Source: Accumulibacter sp. (GTDB taxonomy: Bacteria; Pseudomonadota; Gammaproteobacteria; Burkholderiales; Rhodocyclaceae). From it: 57,646 nucleotides of DNA. The stretch is taken from NCBI GenBank assembly GCA_017302455.1, contig JAFLDO010000032.1, forward strand, positions 1 through 57,646, in the 5' to 3' direction. The position numbers and the translations under genes are program-made. Of this stretch, positions 47,286-56,780 are shown in pieces. Each line of letters opens with the position of its first letter. Positions within the stretch are counted from its first letter, which is position 1. A model generated the notes under the pieces. It saw nothing but the letters and a program-made list of their open reading frames with translations, was not told the origin of the DNA and searched no databases.

Positions 47286-49327
47286 ACGAGAAAGTCGACG
47301 TGGGTGGAACGCGCAACGAGATCCTGCTCGCCGTAGACGATCTGCGCCTCGCCTTCGCGAGCGGTCGCTCGCTGCTGACCGCCGTCGATGGCGTGTCGTT
47401 CAGCGTTGCCGCCGGCGAGACGCTGGCCTTGCTCGGGGAATCAGGCTGTGGCAAGTCGGCGACGGCGCTCGGCCTGCTGCGCCTGCTGCCGGCTGCCGGA
47501 CGGATCGTCGGCGGCCAGATGCGTTTCGCCGGGCGTGATCTGCTGCGCTTGCCGGAAGCCGAGATGCGCGGCGTGCGCGGCGGCGGCATGGCGATGATCT
47601 TCCAGGAACCGGCGACAAGCCTCAATCCGGTGCTCACCGTCGGTCACCAGTTGAGCGAGGTACTCGAGCGCCATCTCGGGCTGGCCGGGCAGGCGGCGCG
47701 CGCGCGCGCGCTCGAGCTGCTGATGGCGGTCGGCATTGCCGATCCAGAACGTCGCCTCGGCGAGTACCCCTTCCAGCTCTCCGGCGGCATGAAGCAGCGG
47801 GTGATGATCGCCGTCGCGCTCGCCGGCAATCCGAGCCTGCTGATCGCCGACGAGCCGACGACGGCGCTCGACGTCACCATTCAGGCGCAGATTCTCGAGT
47901 TGCTGCGCCGCCTGCAGGCCGAGCGGGCGATGGGCATGCTGTTGATCACGCACGACCTCGGCGTCGTCGCGCAAATGGCGACGCGTGTCGGCGTCATGTA
48001 CGCGGGCGAGATCGTCGAGGAAGCGCCACGCGCCGCGTTCTTTTCCTCGCCACGTCATCCCTATACGCAGAAGCTGTTTGCCGCCCTGCCGAATCTCGCC
48101 CAGCGTCGCGGTCGGCTGGAGACGATTCCGGGGCAGGTGCCGTCGCTGTCGGAGATGCCCGGCGGCTGTCGCTTCGCGGCGCGCTGTCCGCACGCCTGGG
48201 ATCGCTGTCGGCAGCAGTCGCCGCAATGGCGGCAGGTGGCGGTCGGGCATCGCGTGCGCTGTCATCTCGACGACGGACAGGGTGCCGGGGCAGGAAGCGG
48301 CGGTGTATCCGGAACCGCTGTTGGCGGCGCAGATGCCGTTGCCGTGCAGCCGATGGGCGAGCCGGCGCTGCTCGCTGTCGACGATCTGCGCGTGTACTTC
48401 CCGATCCGCCGCGGGATCCTGCAACGGACCGTCGGGCACGTGCGGGCGGTGGACGGGGTTTCGCTTGAACTGGCGCGTGGCCGGACACTGGCGCTGGTCG
48501 GCGAGTCGGGCTGCGGCAAGACGACGGTCGGCAAGGCGATCCTGCAACTCATCATGGCCAGCGCCGGCAGCGTGCGCCTGCTCGGTCAGGAACTCGGCGG
48601 CCTGTCGCGCAGCGCGCAGCGGCCGCTGCGCCGCCGCATGCAGATGATCTTCCAGGATCCTTTCGCTTCGCTCAACCCGCGCATGTCGGTCGGCGAAATC
48701 ATTGGCGAGGGGATGCAGGCGCTCGGCGTCGATCCCCAAGGCGAGGGCAGGGCGGCAGCAATCGCTGCCGTGCTGCGGCAGGTCGGGCTCGATGTGGCCG
48801 CCGCCGGGCGCTATCCGCACGAATTCTCGGGCGGTCAGCGGCAGCGGATTGCGATTGCGCGCGCCCTGGCGGTGCAACCGGATCTGGTGATCTGCGACGA
48901 ACCGACGTCGGCTCTCGACGTTTCGGTGCAGGCGCAGATACTCAATCTGCTCGCCACGCTGCAGGCCGATCTCGGTCTGGCCTACCTGTTCATCACGCAC
49001 AACTTCGCGGTTGTCGACCACCTGGCACACGCGGTGGCGGTGATGTATCTTGGCCGCATCGTCGAGCGTGGTACGGTCGATGAGGTTCTGCGGTCGCCGA
49101 GTCACCCCTACACGCAGGCGCTGTTGTCGGCCGTACCGAGCCCGCGTCTCGACGCGCGGCCAGACTACATCCGCTTGCCGGGCGAGATTCCTTCACCAGC
49201 CAATCCGCCGGCCGGTTGTCATTTTCATCCGCGTTGCCGGCAAGCCAGCGCGGCATGCCGCGAGCGCTACCCCGAGACGAGCACGCTGACCGCGACGCAT
49301 ACGGTCCGCTGTCATCTCTACCGGTAG
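47282..49327 (+). CDS. Peptide ABC transporter, double ATP-binding protein (YejF-like DppD-DppF fusion)
   Basis: 681 residues with two complete ABC cassettes. The first has Walker [11 protein letters not shown], signature [13 protein letters not shown], Walker [13 protein letters not shown] and the oligopeptide C-terminal domain [16 protein letters not shown]. The second has Walker [35 protein letters not shown] and GCHFHPRC. A Gly/Ala-rich linker ([19 protein letters not shown]) joins them. Coupled by ATGA to the permease gene. Ends the operon. Confidence 0.93.
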   Translation: MNEKVDVGGTRNEILLAVDDLRLAFASGRSLLTAVDGVSFSVAAGETLALLGESGCGKSATALGLLRLLPAAGRIVGGQMRFAGRDLLRLPEAEMRGVRGGGMAMIFQEPATSLNPVLTVGHQLSEVLERHLGLAGQAARARALELLMAVGIADPERRLGEYPFQLSGGMKQRVMIAVALAGNPSLLIADEPTTALDVTIQAQILELLRRLQAERAMGMLLITHDLGVVAQMATRVGVMYAGEIVEEAPRAAFFSSPRHPYTQKLFAALPNLAQRRGRLETIPGQVPSLSEMPGGCRFAARCPHAWDRCRQQSPQWRQVAVGHRVRCHLDDGQGAGAGSGGVSGTAVGGADAVAVQPMGEPALLAVDDLRVYFPIRRGILQRTVGHVRAVDGVSLELARGRTLALVGESGCGKTTVGKAILQLIMASAGSVRLLGQELGGLSRSAQRPLRRRMQMIFQDPFASLNPRMSVGEIIGEGMQALGVDPQGEGRAAAIAAVLRQVGLDVAAAGRYPHEFSGGQRQRIAIARALAVQPDLVICDEPTSALDVSVQAQILNLLATLQADLGLAYLFITHNFAVVDHLAHAVAVMYLGRIVERGTVDEVLRSPSHPYTQALLSAVPSPRLDARPDYIRLPGEIPSPANPPAGCHFHPRCRQASAACRERYPETSTLTATHTVRCHLYR

Positions 49328-49455
49328 GCTTGCTGGTCCGCCAATGCGGCGCCGGGGTACCGCCCCACACCTGCGGCGGATGCCATGCGAGGAGGCCCCC
49401 GGCTCCCTGGCGGCGCCAACGCGGCGTGCCGTACTGGCGCCGGCGCTTCGCCGCG

Positions 49456-51759
49456 TCAGAACGTGTTCTGCACCAGCTGGATGGTGAGCGTCTGCCCCGC
49501 CTTGATGTCATTGGGTTGAAGGCGGTTCCAGCGCAGAAGATCGTCTTTTTCGACCTTGAACTGCTTGGCGATCGAGACCAGCGTGTCGCCGCGGCGGATC
49601 GTGTATTGGGCGAGCTTTGCTGGTTTCCTGGCGGCTTGCCGGTTCTGCTCAACCAGGGCTTCGCCCTTCTTTCCAGGCTTTGCCTCGGCCTTCGCGTCGC
49701 TCTTGGCCAGGCTCTGGCGGCTCTCGGTGGCGGCCTTGCCTTGCCTGCTCTCGAGCTCGGCGACGTCGGTGCGATTCCTGGCAGGGGAGGCTGGCTTGCT
49801 GGCAGGCTCGGGCGCCGCGACAGCCAGTCGGGTTCCCGCGTTGATTTGGTCCACACGCAATCTGTTGACCTGCTTCAGTTCGCTCATACTCATGCCATAG
49901 CGCTGGGCGACACTGAACAGAGTCTCGCCCTTCGCCACGGTGTGCATGCGCGTGGCAGAGGCCGGCTCTGCACGGGGTGCGGCAGCTTTGTTGTCGACTT
50001 CAGCCAGCGTCGTGCGTTGGACGGCCGCCGTCGGCTTGCTACCTGCTTCGGGTGCGGCCACGGCCAGCCGCGTTCCCGCGTTGACCTGATCGGCGCGCAG
50101 CTTGTTGATCTGTTTCAGCTCGGCGAGCGTCATGTCATAGCGCTGGGCGATCACGCGCAGGGTTTCGCCCTTGGCGACAGTATGCGTGCGCGTGGTAGCC
50201 ACTGTGGCCGGCTCGGTGCGTGCGGCAGTCTTGCTGTCGACCTCAGCCAGTGCGGTGCGTTGGCTGCTGGCTGGCGCCTTGCCGGCGGGGTCAGCGACCA
50301 CGACGGTCAGCCGCAGGCCCGGGGCAAGACGGTCGGCGCGCAACTTGTTCATTTGTTTCAGTTCGGCGAGGGTCATGCCATAGCGCTGCGCCAGCCCGGG
50401 CAGGGTTTCCCCCTTCGCCACGGTGTGCGTGCGAGTCGTCACGACCGGCGTCGGCTCGACCTTCGGCAGGCGAGGCGCCGTTTCGGCGATGCGCTGCGTT
50501 TCGGCAGCGAGCGGCTGTTCAGGCAGCGCGGCCAGGTCGGCGACTTCCGCGCCTTCCTGTGCGGCAACCAGCAAGGTCTGTCCGGCGGAAACCCTGATCC
50601 GGCCATTGATGCCGTTGACCGCCCTGAGGTTCGCCAGCGTCATGCCGAAGCGCGGCGCGACCTCTTCGAGCTTCTCGCCGGCACGCAGCGTGTAGGGCTG
50701 CCAGGAGGAGAGAGGCTTCTCGCTTCCCTCGTGGGCCTCGAGGTTGCTGATGAAGGTATCCACCCGGTCAGCCGGGATTACCATCGGAGTTTCCGACTTG
50801 ATCACCGGACGGTTGTGCGCCGGGTTCAGCGCCACGAATTCCTTCAACGGCATTCCGGCAAGCTCGGCCGCCAACTTGACGTCGATGTTCGCGGTGTTGG
50901 TAACGGTCGCAAAATACGGGCGGTTGGGGACGCCGCGAAGATTGAGGTTGGCGAGGATGTTCGGATTGCTGAAGATGTTTTTCAACGCCTGCAGCTTGGG
51001 TACGTACTGGCGCGTCTCCTCGGGCATCTTCAGGCTGAGGTAGTCGCACGGCAAGCCCTGGGCGGCGTTCTTGCTGATGGCTCGCCCGACAGCGCCCTCA
51101 CCCCAGTTGTACGAGGCGAGCGCCAGATGCCAGTCGCCGTGCAGTTCATAGATGTACTGCAGGTATTCGAGTGCGGCAGCCGTCGAGGCGACGATGTCGC
51201 GTCGTCCGTCGGCCCACCAGTTCTGCTCGAGTTTGTACTGCTTGCCTGTCGCCGGAACGAACTGCCACAGGCCGGACGCATGACTGCGCGAGTACGCCGT
51301 CGGGTTGTAGGCGCTCTCGACCATCGGTAGCAGGGCCAGCTCCATCGGCATGCCGCGCTTCTCGATTTCTTCGACGATATGGTGCAGGTAGCGGCTGCTG
51401 CGCTCGACCATGCGGCGCAGCGACTCCGGGTGGTTCAGGTACCACTGCTGATGATGGAGGACCAGCGCGTTGTTGATGTTCGGCATCGCGAAGCCCTGGC
51501 GCAGGCGCTGGTACAGTTCCTCGGGTTCGGACGTGAGGTCGATCGGCTCGGGCAGCGCGCTGGGTGCAACGAGTTCGATGACCGGCAGAGCGCCGGCCGT
51601 GCCGATCTGCAGCGCCGGGTCGGCGGCGCTGCCCGACGCGCCGTTGCGACCGGGGGGCGGTTGCAGCAGCGGAGTAAAGCCTTGGCCAGTGGCTTCGTCA
51701 GAAGCAGCGGCACCGCAGGCAAGAGAAAAAGCAATTGCGAACGCGAGTCGTGGCGTCAT
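49456..51759 (-). CDS. mltD: Membrane-bound lytic murein transglycosylase D-like, with five LysM domains
   Basis: 767 residues from ATG (complement of 51757-51759). Signal peptide MTPRLAFAIAFSLACGAAASD. The SLT goose-lysozyme-type domain spans about 120-300 (MPMELALLPMVESAYNPTAYSRSHASGLWQFVPATGKQY with the catalytic Glu in VESAY, and ALASYNWGEGAVGRAI). Then LysM domains: one at YTLRAGEKLEEVAPRFGM, three near-identical tandem copies beginning THTVAKGETL, and a last YTIRRGDTLVSIAKQF. It cleaves glycan strands with 1,6-anhydro ends. Typical MltD has one or two LysM. Confidence 0.9.
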   Translation of the reverse strand: MTPRLAFAIAFSLACGAAASDEATGQGFTPLLQPPPGRNGASGSAADPALQIGTAGALPVIELVAPSALPEPIDLTSEPEELYQRLRQGFAMPNINNALVLHHQQWYLNHPESLRRMVERSSRYLHHIVEEIEKRGMPMELALLPMVESAYNPTAYSRSHASGLWQFVPATGKQYKLEQNWWADGRRDIVASTAAALEYLQYIYELHGDWHLALASYNWGEGAVGRAISKNAAQGLPCDYLSLKMPEETRQYVPKLQALKNIFSNPNILANLNLRGVPNRPYFATVTNTANIDVKLAAELAGMPLKEFVALNPAHNRPVIKSETPMVIPADRVDTFISNLEAHEGSEKPLSSWQPYTLRAGEKLEEVAPRFGMTLANLRAVNGINGRIRVSAGQTLLVAAQEGAEVADLAALPEQPLAAETQRIAETAPRLPKVEPTPVVTTRTHTVAKGETLPGLAQRYGMTLAELKQMNKLRADRLAPGLRLTVVVADPAGKAPASSQRTALAEVDSKTAARTEPATVATTRTHTVAKGETLRVIAQRYDMTLAELKQINKLRADQVNAGTRLAVAAPEAGSKPTAAVQRTTLAEVDNKAAAPRAEPASATRMHTVAKGETLFSVAQRYGMSMSELKQVNRLRVDQINAGTRLAVAAPEPASKPASPARNRTDVAELESRQGKAATESRQSLAKSDAKAEAKPGKKGEALVEQNRQAARKPAKLAQYTIRRGDTLVSIAKQFKVEKDDLLRWNRLQPNDIKAGQTLTIQLVQNTF
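49800..50440 (-). repeat. Tandem ~240-bp LysM-plus-linker repeats within mltD
   Basis: Three copies of HTVAKGETL-x-QRYxM-x-ELKQ-x-N-x-LR plus an Ala/Pro linker containing RTxLAEVD are spaced 240-243 bases apart (starts near 50437, 50194 and 49953 on the minus strand). They are recent internal duplications. Confidence 0.8.
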
Positions 51760-51998
51760 TCGTAGTTCCTGTTCTCGTGGTCGGGCGGGCGCCAGTTCAT
51801 CCCGATAGCGTGGGATCGCCTGGGCAGATGGTGCAGACTGGAAGCCGATGATTATAGAACAAACAGGCGAAGAAGGTGGGGGGCTTTCGCACGGCCAGCC
51901 GACGCCCGGCCAAGTGCGGGCGCGCACCGATGCGTGGAGCGGCTCCACCTTTGTCGCGCGAGGCCTGGCTGAGCCATGCGGAAAGCCGGCCCGGAAAA

Positions 51999-52029
51999 CG
52001 CAAAGCCCAGTCGTTGACTGGGCTTTGCG
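51999..52029 (-). terminator. Intrinsic terminator of tRNA-Asp
   Basis: A perfect 14-bp stem CGCAAAGCCCAGTC with its complement around a 3-base loop. On the minus strand it is followed by four T, directly downstream of the tRNA 3-prime end. Confidence 0.88.
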
Positions 52030-52037
52030 CATGATCC

Positions 52038-52114
52038 TGGCGGAGTGGACGGGACTCGAACCCGCGACCCCCGGCGTGACAGGCCGGTATTCTAACCAAC
52101 TGAACTACCACTCC
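52038..52114 (-). tRNA. tRNA-Asp (anticodon GTC)
   Basis: 77 nucleotides on the minus strand, including an encoded CCA. Acceptor GGAGTGG/CCACTCC, D-loop AGTTCAGTTGGTTAGAAT, anticodon stem CCGGC/GCCGG with GTC at 52078-52080, and T-loop GGTTCGAGTCC. All four arms pair. Confidence 0.97.
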
Positions 52115-52224
52115 TTGCTTCCGGGCCAGCGTGGATGAATCTTCTCGCGGCTGGAAAGGTGCGCATTATAGCGACTTTCGCCGGGCAAGCAAGAGGTATG
52201 TCGTGGCACGTTCGGCGGCGTATG

Positions 52225-53661
52225 TCATTGGATCGCGCCGACGAAGGCTTCGATCGCCGGCCTGGCCTCCTGGAGGTGGTGCAGGCAATCGTCCCATTGC
52301 TGCGGGCCGAGACCGAGCGTGTCGAGCAGGGCGCTCAGTTCGCTGTCGCCTGCCGTTGGCGTGTAATCGACGGCCTGCGCCGCGTAGGCCGCCTGATCGG
52401 CGAGTCCGATCAGGGCACAGAACGTGCGCTCGCTACCAGCGTCAAGCGGGTCGTGATGGTGAGCGATGGCGGCGACATAGCGCGCCGGCAGATCCCAGCG
52501 CTCGGCGACCATTTCGCCAACCTCCGCATGCGTGAACTCGAAGAGAGTGCGCTCGGCGTCGAGGCTGCTCATGGCGGATCCCCGCCGGAGCTCGAGTACG
52601 CGCTGGTAGGCGGGTTCCGCCTGGACGGCGAAGATCAGTTTGCCGATGTCGTGCAGGAGGCCGGCCATGAATGCTTCGTCGGGCAGACAGGGCAGCCGCG
52701 GGGCCAGGAAACGCGCCGCCGTTGCGGTGGCGATCGAGTGCTTCCAGAAGTCGACCAGGCTCAGCCGTTCGGTCCGGAACACGTCGAACGCGGCAACCGA
52801 GATGATCATCCCCTGCACGTTGGTGAAGCCAAGCACGCGTACGGCGTCGGCGATGGTGCTGACGCGGCGCGAGAAACCGAAGAACGCCGAGTTGGCGACA
52901 CGCAGGAGCTTGGCCGAGAGCGCGAGGTCGTTGACGATCACGCGCTCCACTGCCCGGGCGTTGCTGCCGGCGTCCTGCATCACTCGCAGCGCCTGCAGGA
53001 CGACCGCCGGCAGGGTGGGAACCTCGTAGAGGTCGATCGGCCGGAAACGCGCCACCGGCTCTGCCTCCAGCTTGTTGCCGCCGGAGGTGTCGCCCAGTTC
53101 GAGCAGGCCGGAGGACAGGCCGGGATGCATCAACTGAAAGACATGCACCGGATGCGGCAGATCGCGCAGGCGCAGCATACCGGTGTCGCGCAGGCTGGTG
53201 CCGGCGGGCAGGGTGGTGCGAAGCAGCGCCTCGGTGGCCGAACTGAGCAAGGTCTGGCCGCCGCGCGTCACCGCCAGCAGGCGGGCGCAGCGGTTGACCG
53301 TCGTGCCGAAGTAGTCGCCTTCGCAGAGGTACGCGGGGCCGGTATGCAGGGCGGCGCGCACGCGCAACGGCGCACGCGTCGGCCACTTCTCGGCACCCAG
53401 GCTGGTCTGGATCTGGCAGGCGGCACCGAGCGCGTCGGCGGCATCGTCGAAAGTGGCGCAGAACGCATCGCCGACGGTCTTGAAGACGCAGCCGCGGTGA
53501 GCTTCGATCGCGGCGAAGAGCAGTGCATTGTGGCGCTGCAAAGCGGTGCGCATCGCCTCGGACTCGCGCTCCCAAAGGCTGGTCGATCCTTCGATGTCGG
53601 TAAACAGGAAGGTGACCGTGATCAGCGACGCATCGCCCAGCGTCAGTTCCGCCTGTCCCAT
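52225..53661 (-). CDS. Class III nucleotidyl cyclase fused to an HDOD domain
   Basis: 478 residues. N-terminal cyclase homology domain (about 12-185): VTFLFTDIEGSTSLWE supplies metal Asp22, FKTVGDAFCATF supplies Lys61 and Asp66, and GDYFGTTVNRCARLL supplies transition-state Asn123 and Arg127, so it looks catalytically competent. After a linker, an HDOD domain (about 210-400; LYEVPTLPAVVLQALRVM, DLALSAKLLRVANSAFFG, ISTIADAVRVLGFTNVQGM-like) retains LLHDIGKLIF, the HD metal motif most HDOD domains lack. No TM. It probably makes cAMP in response to an HDOD-sensed cue. Divergent from a chemoreceptor gene. Confidence 0.88.
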   Translation of the reverse strand: MGQAELTLGDASLITVTFLFTDIEGSTSLWERESEAMRTALQRHNALLFAAIEAHRGCVFKTVGDAFCATFDDAADALGAACQIQTSLGAEKWPTRAPLRVRAALHTGPAYLCEGDYFGTTVNRCARLLAVTRGGQTLLSSATEALLRTTLPAGTSLRDTGMLRLRDLPHPVHVFQLMHPGLSSGLLELGDTSGGNKLEAEPVARFRPIDLYEVPTLPAVVLQALRVMQDAGSNARAVERVIVNDLALSAKLLRVANSAFFGFSRRVSTIADAVRVLGFTNVQGMIISVAAFDVFRTERLSLVDFWKHSIATATAARFLAPRLPCLPDEAFMAGLLHDIGKLIFAVQAEPAYQRVLELRRGSAMSSLDAERTLFEFTHAEVGEMVAERWDLPARYVAAIAHHHDPLDAGSERTFCALIGLADQAAYAAQAVDYTPTAGDSELSALLDTLGLGPQQWDDCLHHLQEARPAIEAFVGAIQ

Positions 53662-53713
53662 TCTCTCCCTCGCTCCGTGTACCCGGGGTTTCCCCGGCGC
53701 TGCTCGTCGATAG

Positions 53714-53730
53714 CCATGGCGGTGCCATGG
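53714..53730. promoter_or_regulatory. Palindrome in the cyclase/chemoreceptor divergent region
   Basis: CCATGGC-GGT-GCCATGG, 7-bp perfect arms, 53 bases upstream of the cyclase-HDOD start. Could be an operator; function unknown. Otherwise 53662-53935 holds no gene. Confidence 0.35.
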
Positions 53731-53935
53731 TGATAAACTCGGGCGCCGGCCGCGGCAGTATCCGGGCTTCTGGCGCCTGCCGTCAATCGCTGTTCGATGT
53801 CGGTGGTGGGTGTCACGGTCGACGCACCGTTGCCGGGGTGTCGGACCAGAGGCCTCAAGTCTGCCCGGGCTTTGCCGTTATCCCAGATGGCTGCTGCCCG
53901 AGATGCCCTCCAAAAATATCAACAGGAATGCCATC

Positions 53936-55546
53936 ATGCTCAAACTGTCGATCAGGCGACTGGTTGCCCTCTCGGCGTCGATTCTCTGCGCGCTGTTACT
54001 GCTCGGCAATCTCATCGTCTGGAACAGCAACGCCTCGCTCGCTGCCGCCGCGGAGGAAGCGTCGCGCGTCGAACAGAGTATTCGGGCCTTCAAGGACACG
54101 CGCTTCCATGTCGTGCAGATCCAGCAGTTCCTGACCGACGCGGCGGTCGTCGGCGAAGCCGACTTCTCCCAGGCCACGGCGCAACGCGAGAAAGCCTTGT
54201 CGCAGTTGGAGCGCCTGGCCGGGCTGTGGCCCGCCAGGCAGGCTGCCATCAACGAGCTGAACGTGGCGGTCAAGCGCCTCTACGACACCGGCGAGCGCAT
54301 GGTGAAAGCCTATGTCGGGCAGGGCCGCGAGGCCGGCAACGCGATCATGAGGGCTGACGATGGCTTCGACGCTGCCGCCGAGAAGGTGACGAAAGAGCTC
54401 GAGAGCCTCGCCGGCGAACTCGCGATAGTGGGCGAAAGGAGTGACGCCGCGCAGCAGCAGACGCGCACCTGGATGTTGCGCTCCAGCCTTGGCGTCGGCG
54501 CCCTGGCGCTGGTTTTCGTGGTTCTGTCGCATCTGTGGTTGTTGCGGATTCTGATGAAGCTCCTCGGCGGCGAACCGGCCTATGCGGGAGAGATGGCTGC
54601 GCAGATCGCCGCGGGCGACCTGACGCAGGGTTTGCAGGTCAGGCCAAACGACCAGAGCAGCCTGCTTGCCAGTATCGGCGGCATGCAGCAAAGCCTGCGG
54701 GCGACGGTGGCCTCGATTCGCGAGAACTCGCATGCCGTTCTGACTGCTGCCGAGAGCCTGAACAGCCAGGCTCGCGTCGTCGTCGACAGCTCGCAGACCC
54801 AGAGCGACACGGCGACCTCGATGTCGGCGTCGGTCGAAGAGATGGCGGTGAGCATCACCCAGGTGGCGGACTACGCGCGCAAGGTCAGCGCCCACACCAC
54901 CGAGGCGGGCAGGCTGGCGGACAATGGCGGCAGGGAAGTGCATGCGGTCACCGAAGAAATCGGCCGCGTGGCGGCTTCCGTGAATGTGGCGAGCCGGGTC
55001 ATCGGTGCGCTGGGTGAGGAGTCCCGGCGCATCACCGCGATCGTCGACACGATTCGGGAAATCGCCGAACAGACCAATCTCCTGGCGCTCAACGCCGCGA
55101 TCGAGGCGGCGCGAGCCGGCGAGCAGGGGCGCGGCTTCGCGGTGGTTGCCGACGAAGTCCGCAAGCTTGCCGAGCGCACCGCCAACTCCACGCGGGAAAT
55201 CTCGCAGATGATCGAAGCCATCGGCAGTCGCTCGGCGGAGGCGGTGCAGGGTATGGAGCAAAGCCTGACCGCGGTTGGCCAGAGCGTGACGCAAGCCGAG
55301 AAGGCGTATGCGGCCATGTCGCTGGTGCGCGAGAACCTCGGCGGCGTCGCGGGTGAGGTCAGCGAGATCACCCTGGCAGTCGAGGAGCAGCGCGCTGCGA
55401 GCACGACGATCGCCCAGAACGTCGAACAGGTGGCACAAATGGCCGACCAGAACCGCCATGCGCTGGCGGCAATTGCCGCCGACGTGCGCAGCCTGGAGCA
55501 ACTCTCCAGGAGCCTCGACAACGTCACGAGCCGGTTCCGCGTCTGA
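53936..55546 (+). CDS. Methyl-accepting chemotaxis protein
   Basis: 536 residues from ATG 53936 (MLKLSIRRLVALSASILCAL), with AGGA nine bases upstream; ATG 53903 is an alternative. TM1 (about 9-29), a ~150-residue helical periplasmic sensor (ASLAAAAEEASRVEQSIRAFKDTRFHVVQIQQFLTDAAVVGEADF, four-helix-bundle type), TM2 (SSLGVGALALVFVVLSHLWLL), HAMP, then the signalling domain with the conserved tip IREIAEQTNLLALNAAIEAARAGEQGRGFAVVADEVRKLAERT. No C-terminal CheR-binding pentapeptide. DAAVVGEADFSQA may be a small-ligand site. Confidence 0.92.
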   Translation: MLKLSIRRLVALSASILCALLLLGNLIVWNSNASLAAAAEEASRVEQSIRAFKDTRFHVVQIQQFLTDAAVVGEADFSQATAQREKALSQLERLAGLWPARQAAINELNVAVKRLYDTGERMVKAYVGQGREAGNAIMRADDGFDAAAEKVTKELESLAGELAIVGERSDAAQQQTRTWMLRSSLGVGALALVFVVLSHLWLLRILMKLLGGEPAYAGEMAAQIAAGDLTQGLQVRPNDQSSLLASIGGMQQSLRATVASIRENSHAVLTAAESLNSQARVVVDSSQTQSDTATSMSASVEEMAVSITQVADYARKVSAHTTEAGRLADNGGREVHAVTEEIGRVAASVNVASRVIGALGEESRRITAIVDTIREIAEQTNLLALNAAIEAARAGEQGRGFAVVADEVRKLAERTANSTREISQMIEAIGSRSAEAVQGMEQSLTAVGQSVTQAEKAYAAMSLVRENLGGVAGEVSEITLAVEEQRAASTTIAQNVEQVAQMADQNRHALAAIAADVRSLEQLSRSLDNVTSRFRV

Positions 55547-55612
55547 TCTGGTCACCCGGCCTCGCGTCGGCGACATCGGCCAGTGCTGCCAGGCGCTGGC
55601 CGCCAGATCGAC

Positions 55613-55785
55613 TCAGGGATCGATGCGCGTTCCCAGCACCTGCAGGAATTTTGCCAGCCAGGCAGGGTGTGCCGGCCAGGCGGGTGCGGTGACCAGATTG
55701 CCGTCCGTATGTGCCTGGTCGACCCGAATCTCCGCATAGGTGCCGCCGGCTGCCCGGACCTCGGGAGCACACTCTTGGCTGCCAT
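55613..55785 (-). pseudogene. DJ-1/PfpI family protease-like gene, internally deleted
   Basis: On the minus strand an RBS AAGGAG and ATGGCAGCCAAG (MAAK, a usual DJ-1/PfpI start) at 55785 run within a few bases into CAPEVRAAGGTYAEIRVDQA...GNLVTAPAWPAHPAWLAKFLQVLGT, the usual C-terminus of the family, but in another frame. The ~130 codons between, including the nucleophilic Cys elbow, are missing, so one internal deletion with a frameshift explains the locus. It cannot be functional. Confidence 0.65.
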
Positions 55786-55818
55786 GAGGGTCTCCTTGGT
55801 TGGGTGGCGACCGGAGGA

Positions 55819-56667
55819 TCAGGCGAACGCGAGACCCATGGCGCGGCCGATGGCGCGCCAACCGAACACGGGAACGCCCTTGCGCGGCTGGTCAGCGTCC
55901 CCGCCGTAAATGAGCAGGCGACGCGGCGAGCCAGCCAGGGCGGCAAAACGTTCCGGCGGCGCGAACCAGTCTCCCGCGACGGTGCGCCCGGACTTGCATT
56001 CGATGGCAGCGACGACTTCCTCGCCGCGCGTGATCAGCAGATCGACCTCGTTGCCGGCTGAATAGCGCCAGAAGTGAAGCTCCTCCGGGCGCAGCCCGTT
56101 GCGCCGACGCTTGAGGAATGCGCTCACCACCCAGGTTTCGAAGAGCGGCCCGCGCAGGCTGCCGACCACCAACTCCGGGGCGCTGCGCACACCTGCTAGC
56201 CAGGCGGCCAGACCCGGATCGAGGAGGTAAAGTTTTAGCGTCTTGCTCAGACGCTTGCCGAAATTTCGATGAAAGGGTGTGAGCCGCGTCGCGATGTAGC
56301 TCGCTGCCAGCACGCCGATCCAGGCATGGGCGGTGTTGTGCGTGATGCCGCAGTCGGCGGCTAGCGCGGAGAGGTTGAGCAGTTGGCCACTGCGCGCGCC
56401 GCACATGAGCACGACGCGGTGAAAGTGGTCGAGGTCACGCTGGGCTTCGTCAATCACGGCGCCGTCGGGTTACTGGGCGAGAAAGCCACGCGCGTCGGCG
56501 GTGGCGAGTGCGCGCACGTCGGCGTCGTCGAGGCTGGCGTAAGGTTTCTGCGGAAACATCGCACGCGCCAGCGTGGTCCCGCCGGACTGACGCGGCCCGG
56601 TAATGGCGACGATGGGATGGTAGCCGGCCAGTTCGATGAGGCGCCGCGTCGCAGGACGGGGAATCAT
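55819..56667 (-). pseudogene. AAA_14/DUF4143 ATPase, inactivated by nonsense and Walker A mutations
   Basis: Two pieces lie in one frame: 56470-56667 (MIPRPATRRLIELAGYHPIVAITGPRQSGGTTLARAMFPQ...FLAQ) and 55819-56457 (VIDEAQR onward). Between them is TAA followed by PDGA; the family reads QYPDGAVIDEAQR, so a single TAC-to-TAA change breaks the gene just before Walker B. Independently the Walker A lysine is replaced (GPRQSGGTT for GPRQSGKTT). The C-terminal DUF4143 nuclease-like domain (GSLRGPLFETWVVSAFLKRR, FWRYSAGNEVDLLI, VVAAIECKSGRT) is well preserved. Two hits indicate decay rather than a sequencing error. Confidence 0.85.
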
Positions 56668-56688
56668 GCGCTCAGCTTAGATGGGGGT

Positions 56689-56725
56689 GTTTGCAGATTG
56701 TCAAATCAATTGACAATCTGCAAAC
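56689..56725. promoter_or_regulatory. Perfect 16-bp-arm palindrome upstream of the DUF4143 gene
   Basis: GTTTGCAGATTGTCAA, a 5-base ATCAA spacer, then TTGACAATCTGCAAAC. It is AT-rich in GC-rich surroundings and starts 22 bases upstream of the ATPase start. DUF4143 genes often carry such palindromes at their 5-prime end; an operator or mobility signal is possible. CAAACAGGCG recurs at about 56721 and 56766. Confidence 0.8.
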
Positions 56726-56780
56726 AGGCGCGTCTCGCCCAGTCCAAGCCGTGACGCTCACTCTTACAAACAGGCGTACC

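Noticed and set aside
51900-52114. tRNA-Asp as an integration site with a duplicated 3-prime end
   Set aside because: No second copy of the tRNA 3-prime segment was found in the window and no integrase is adjacent.
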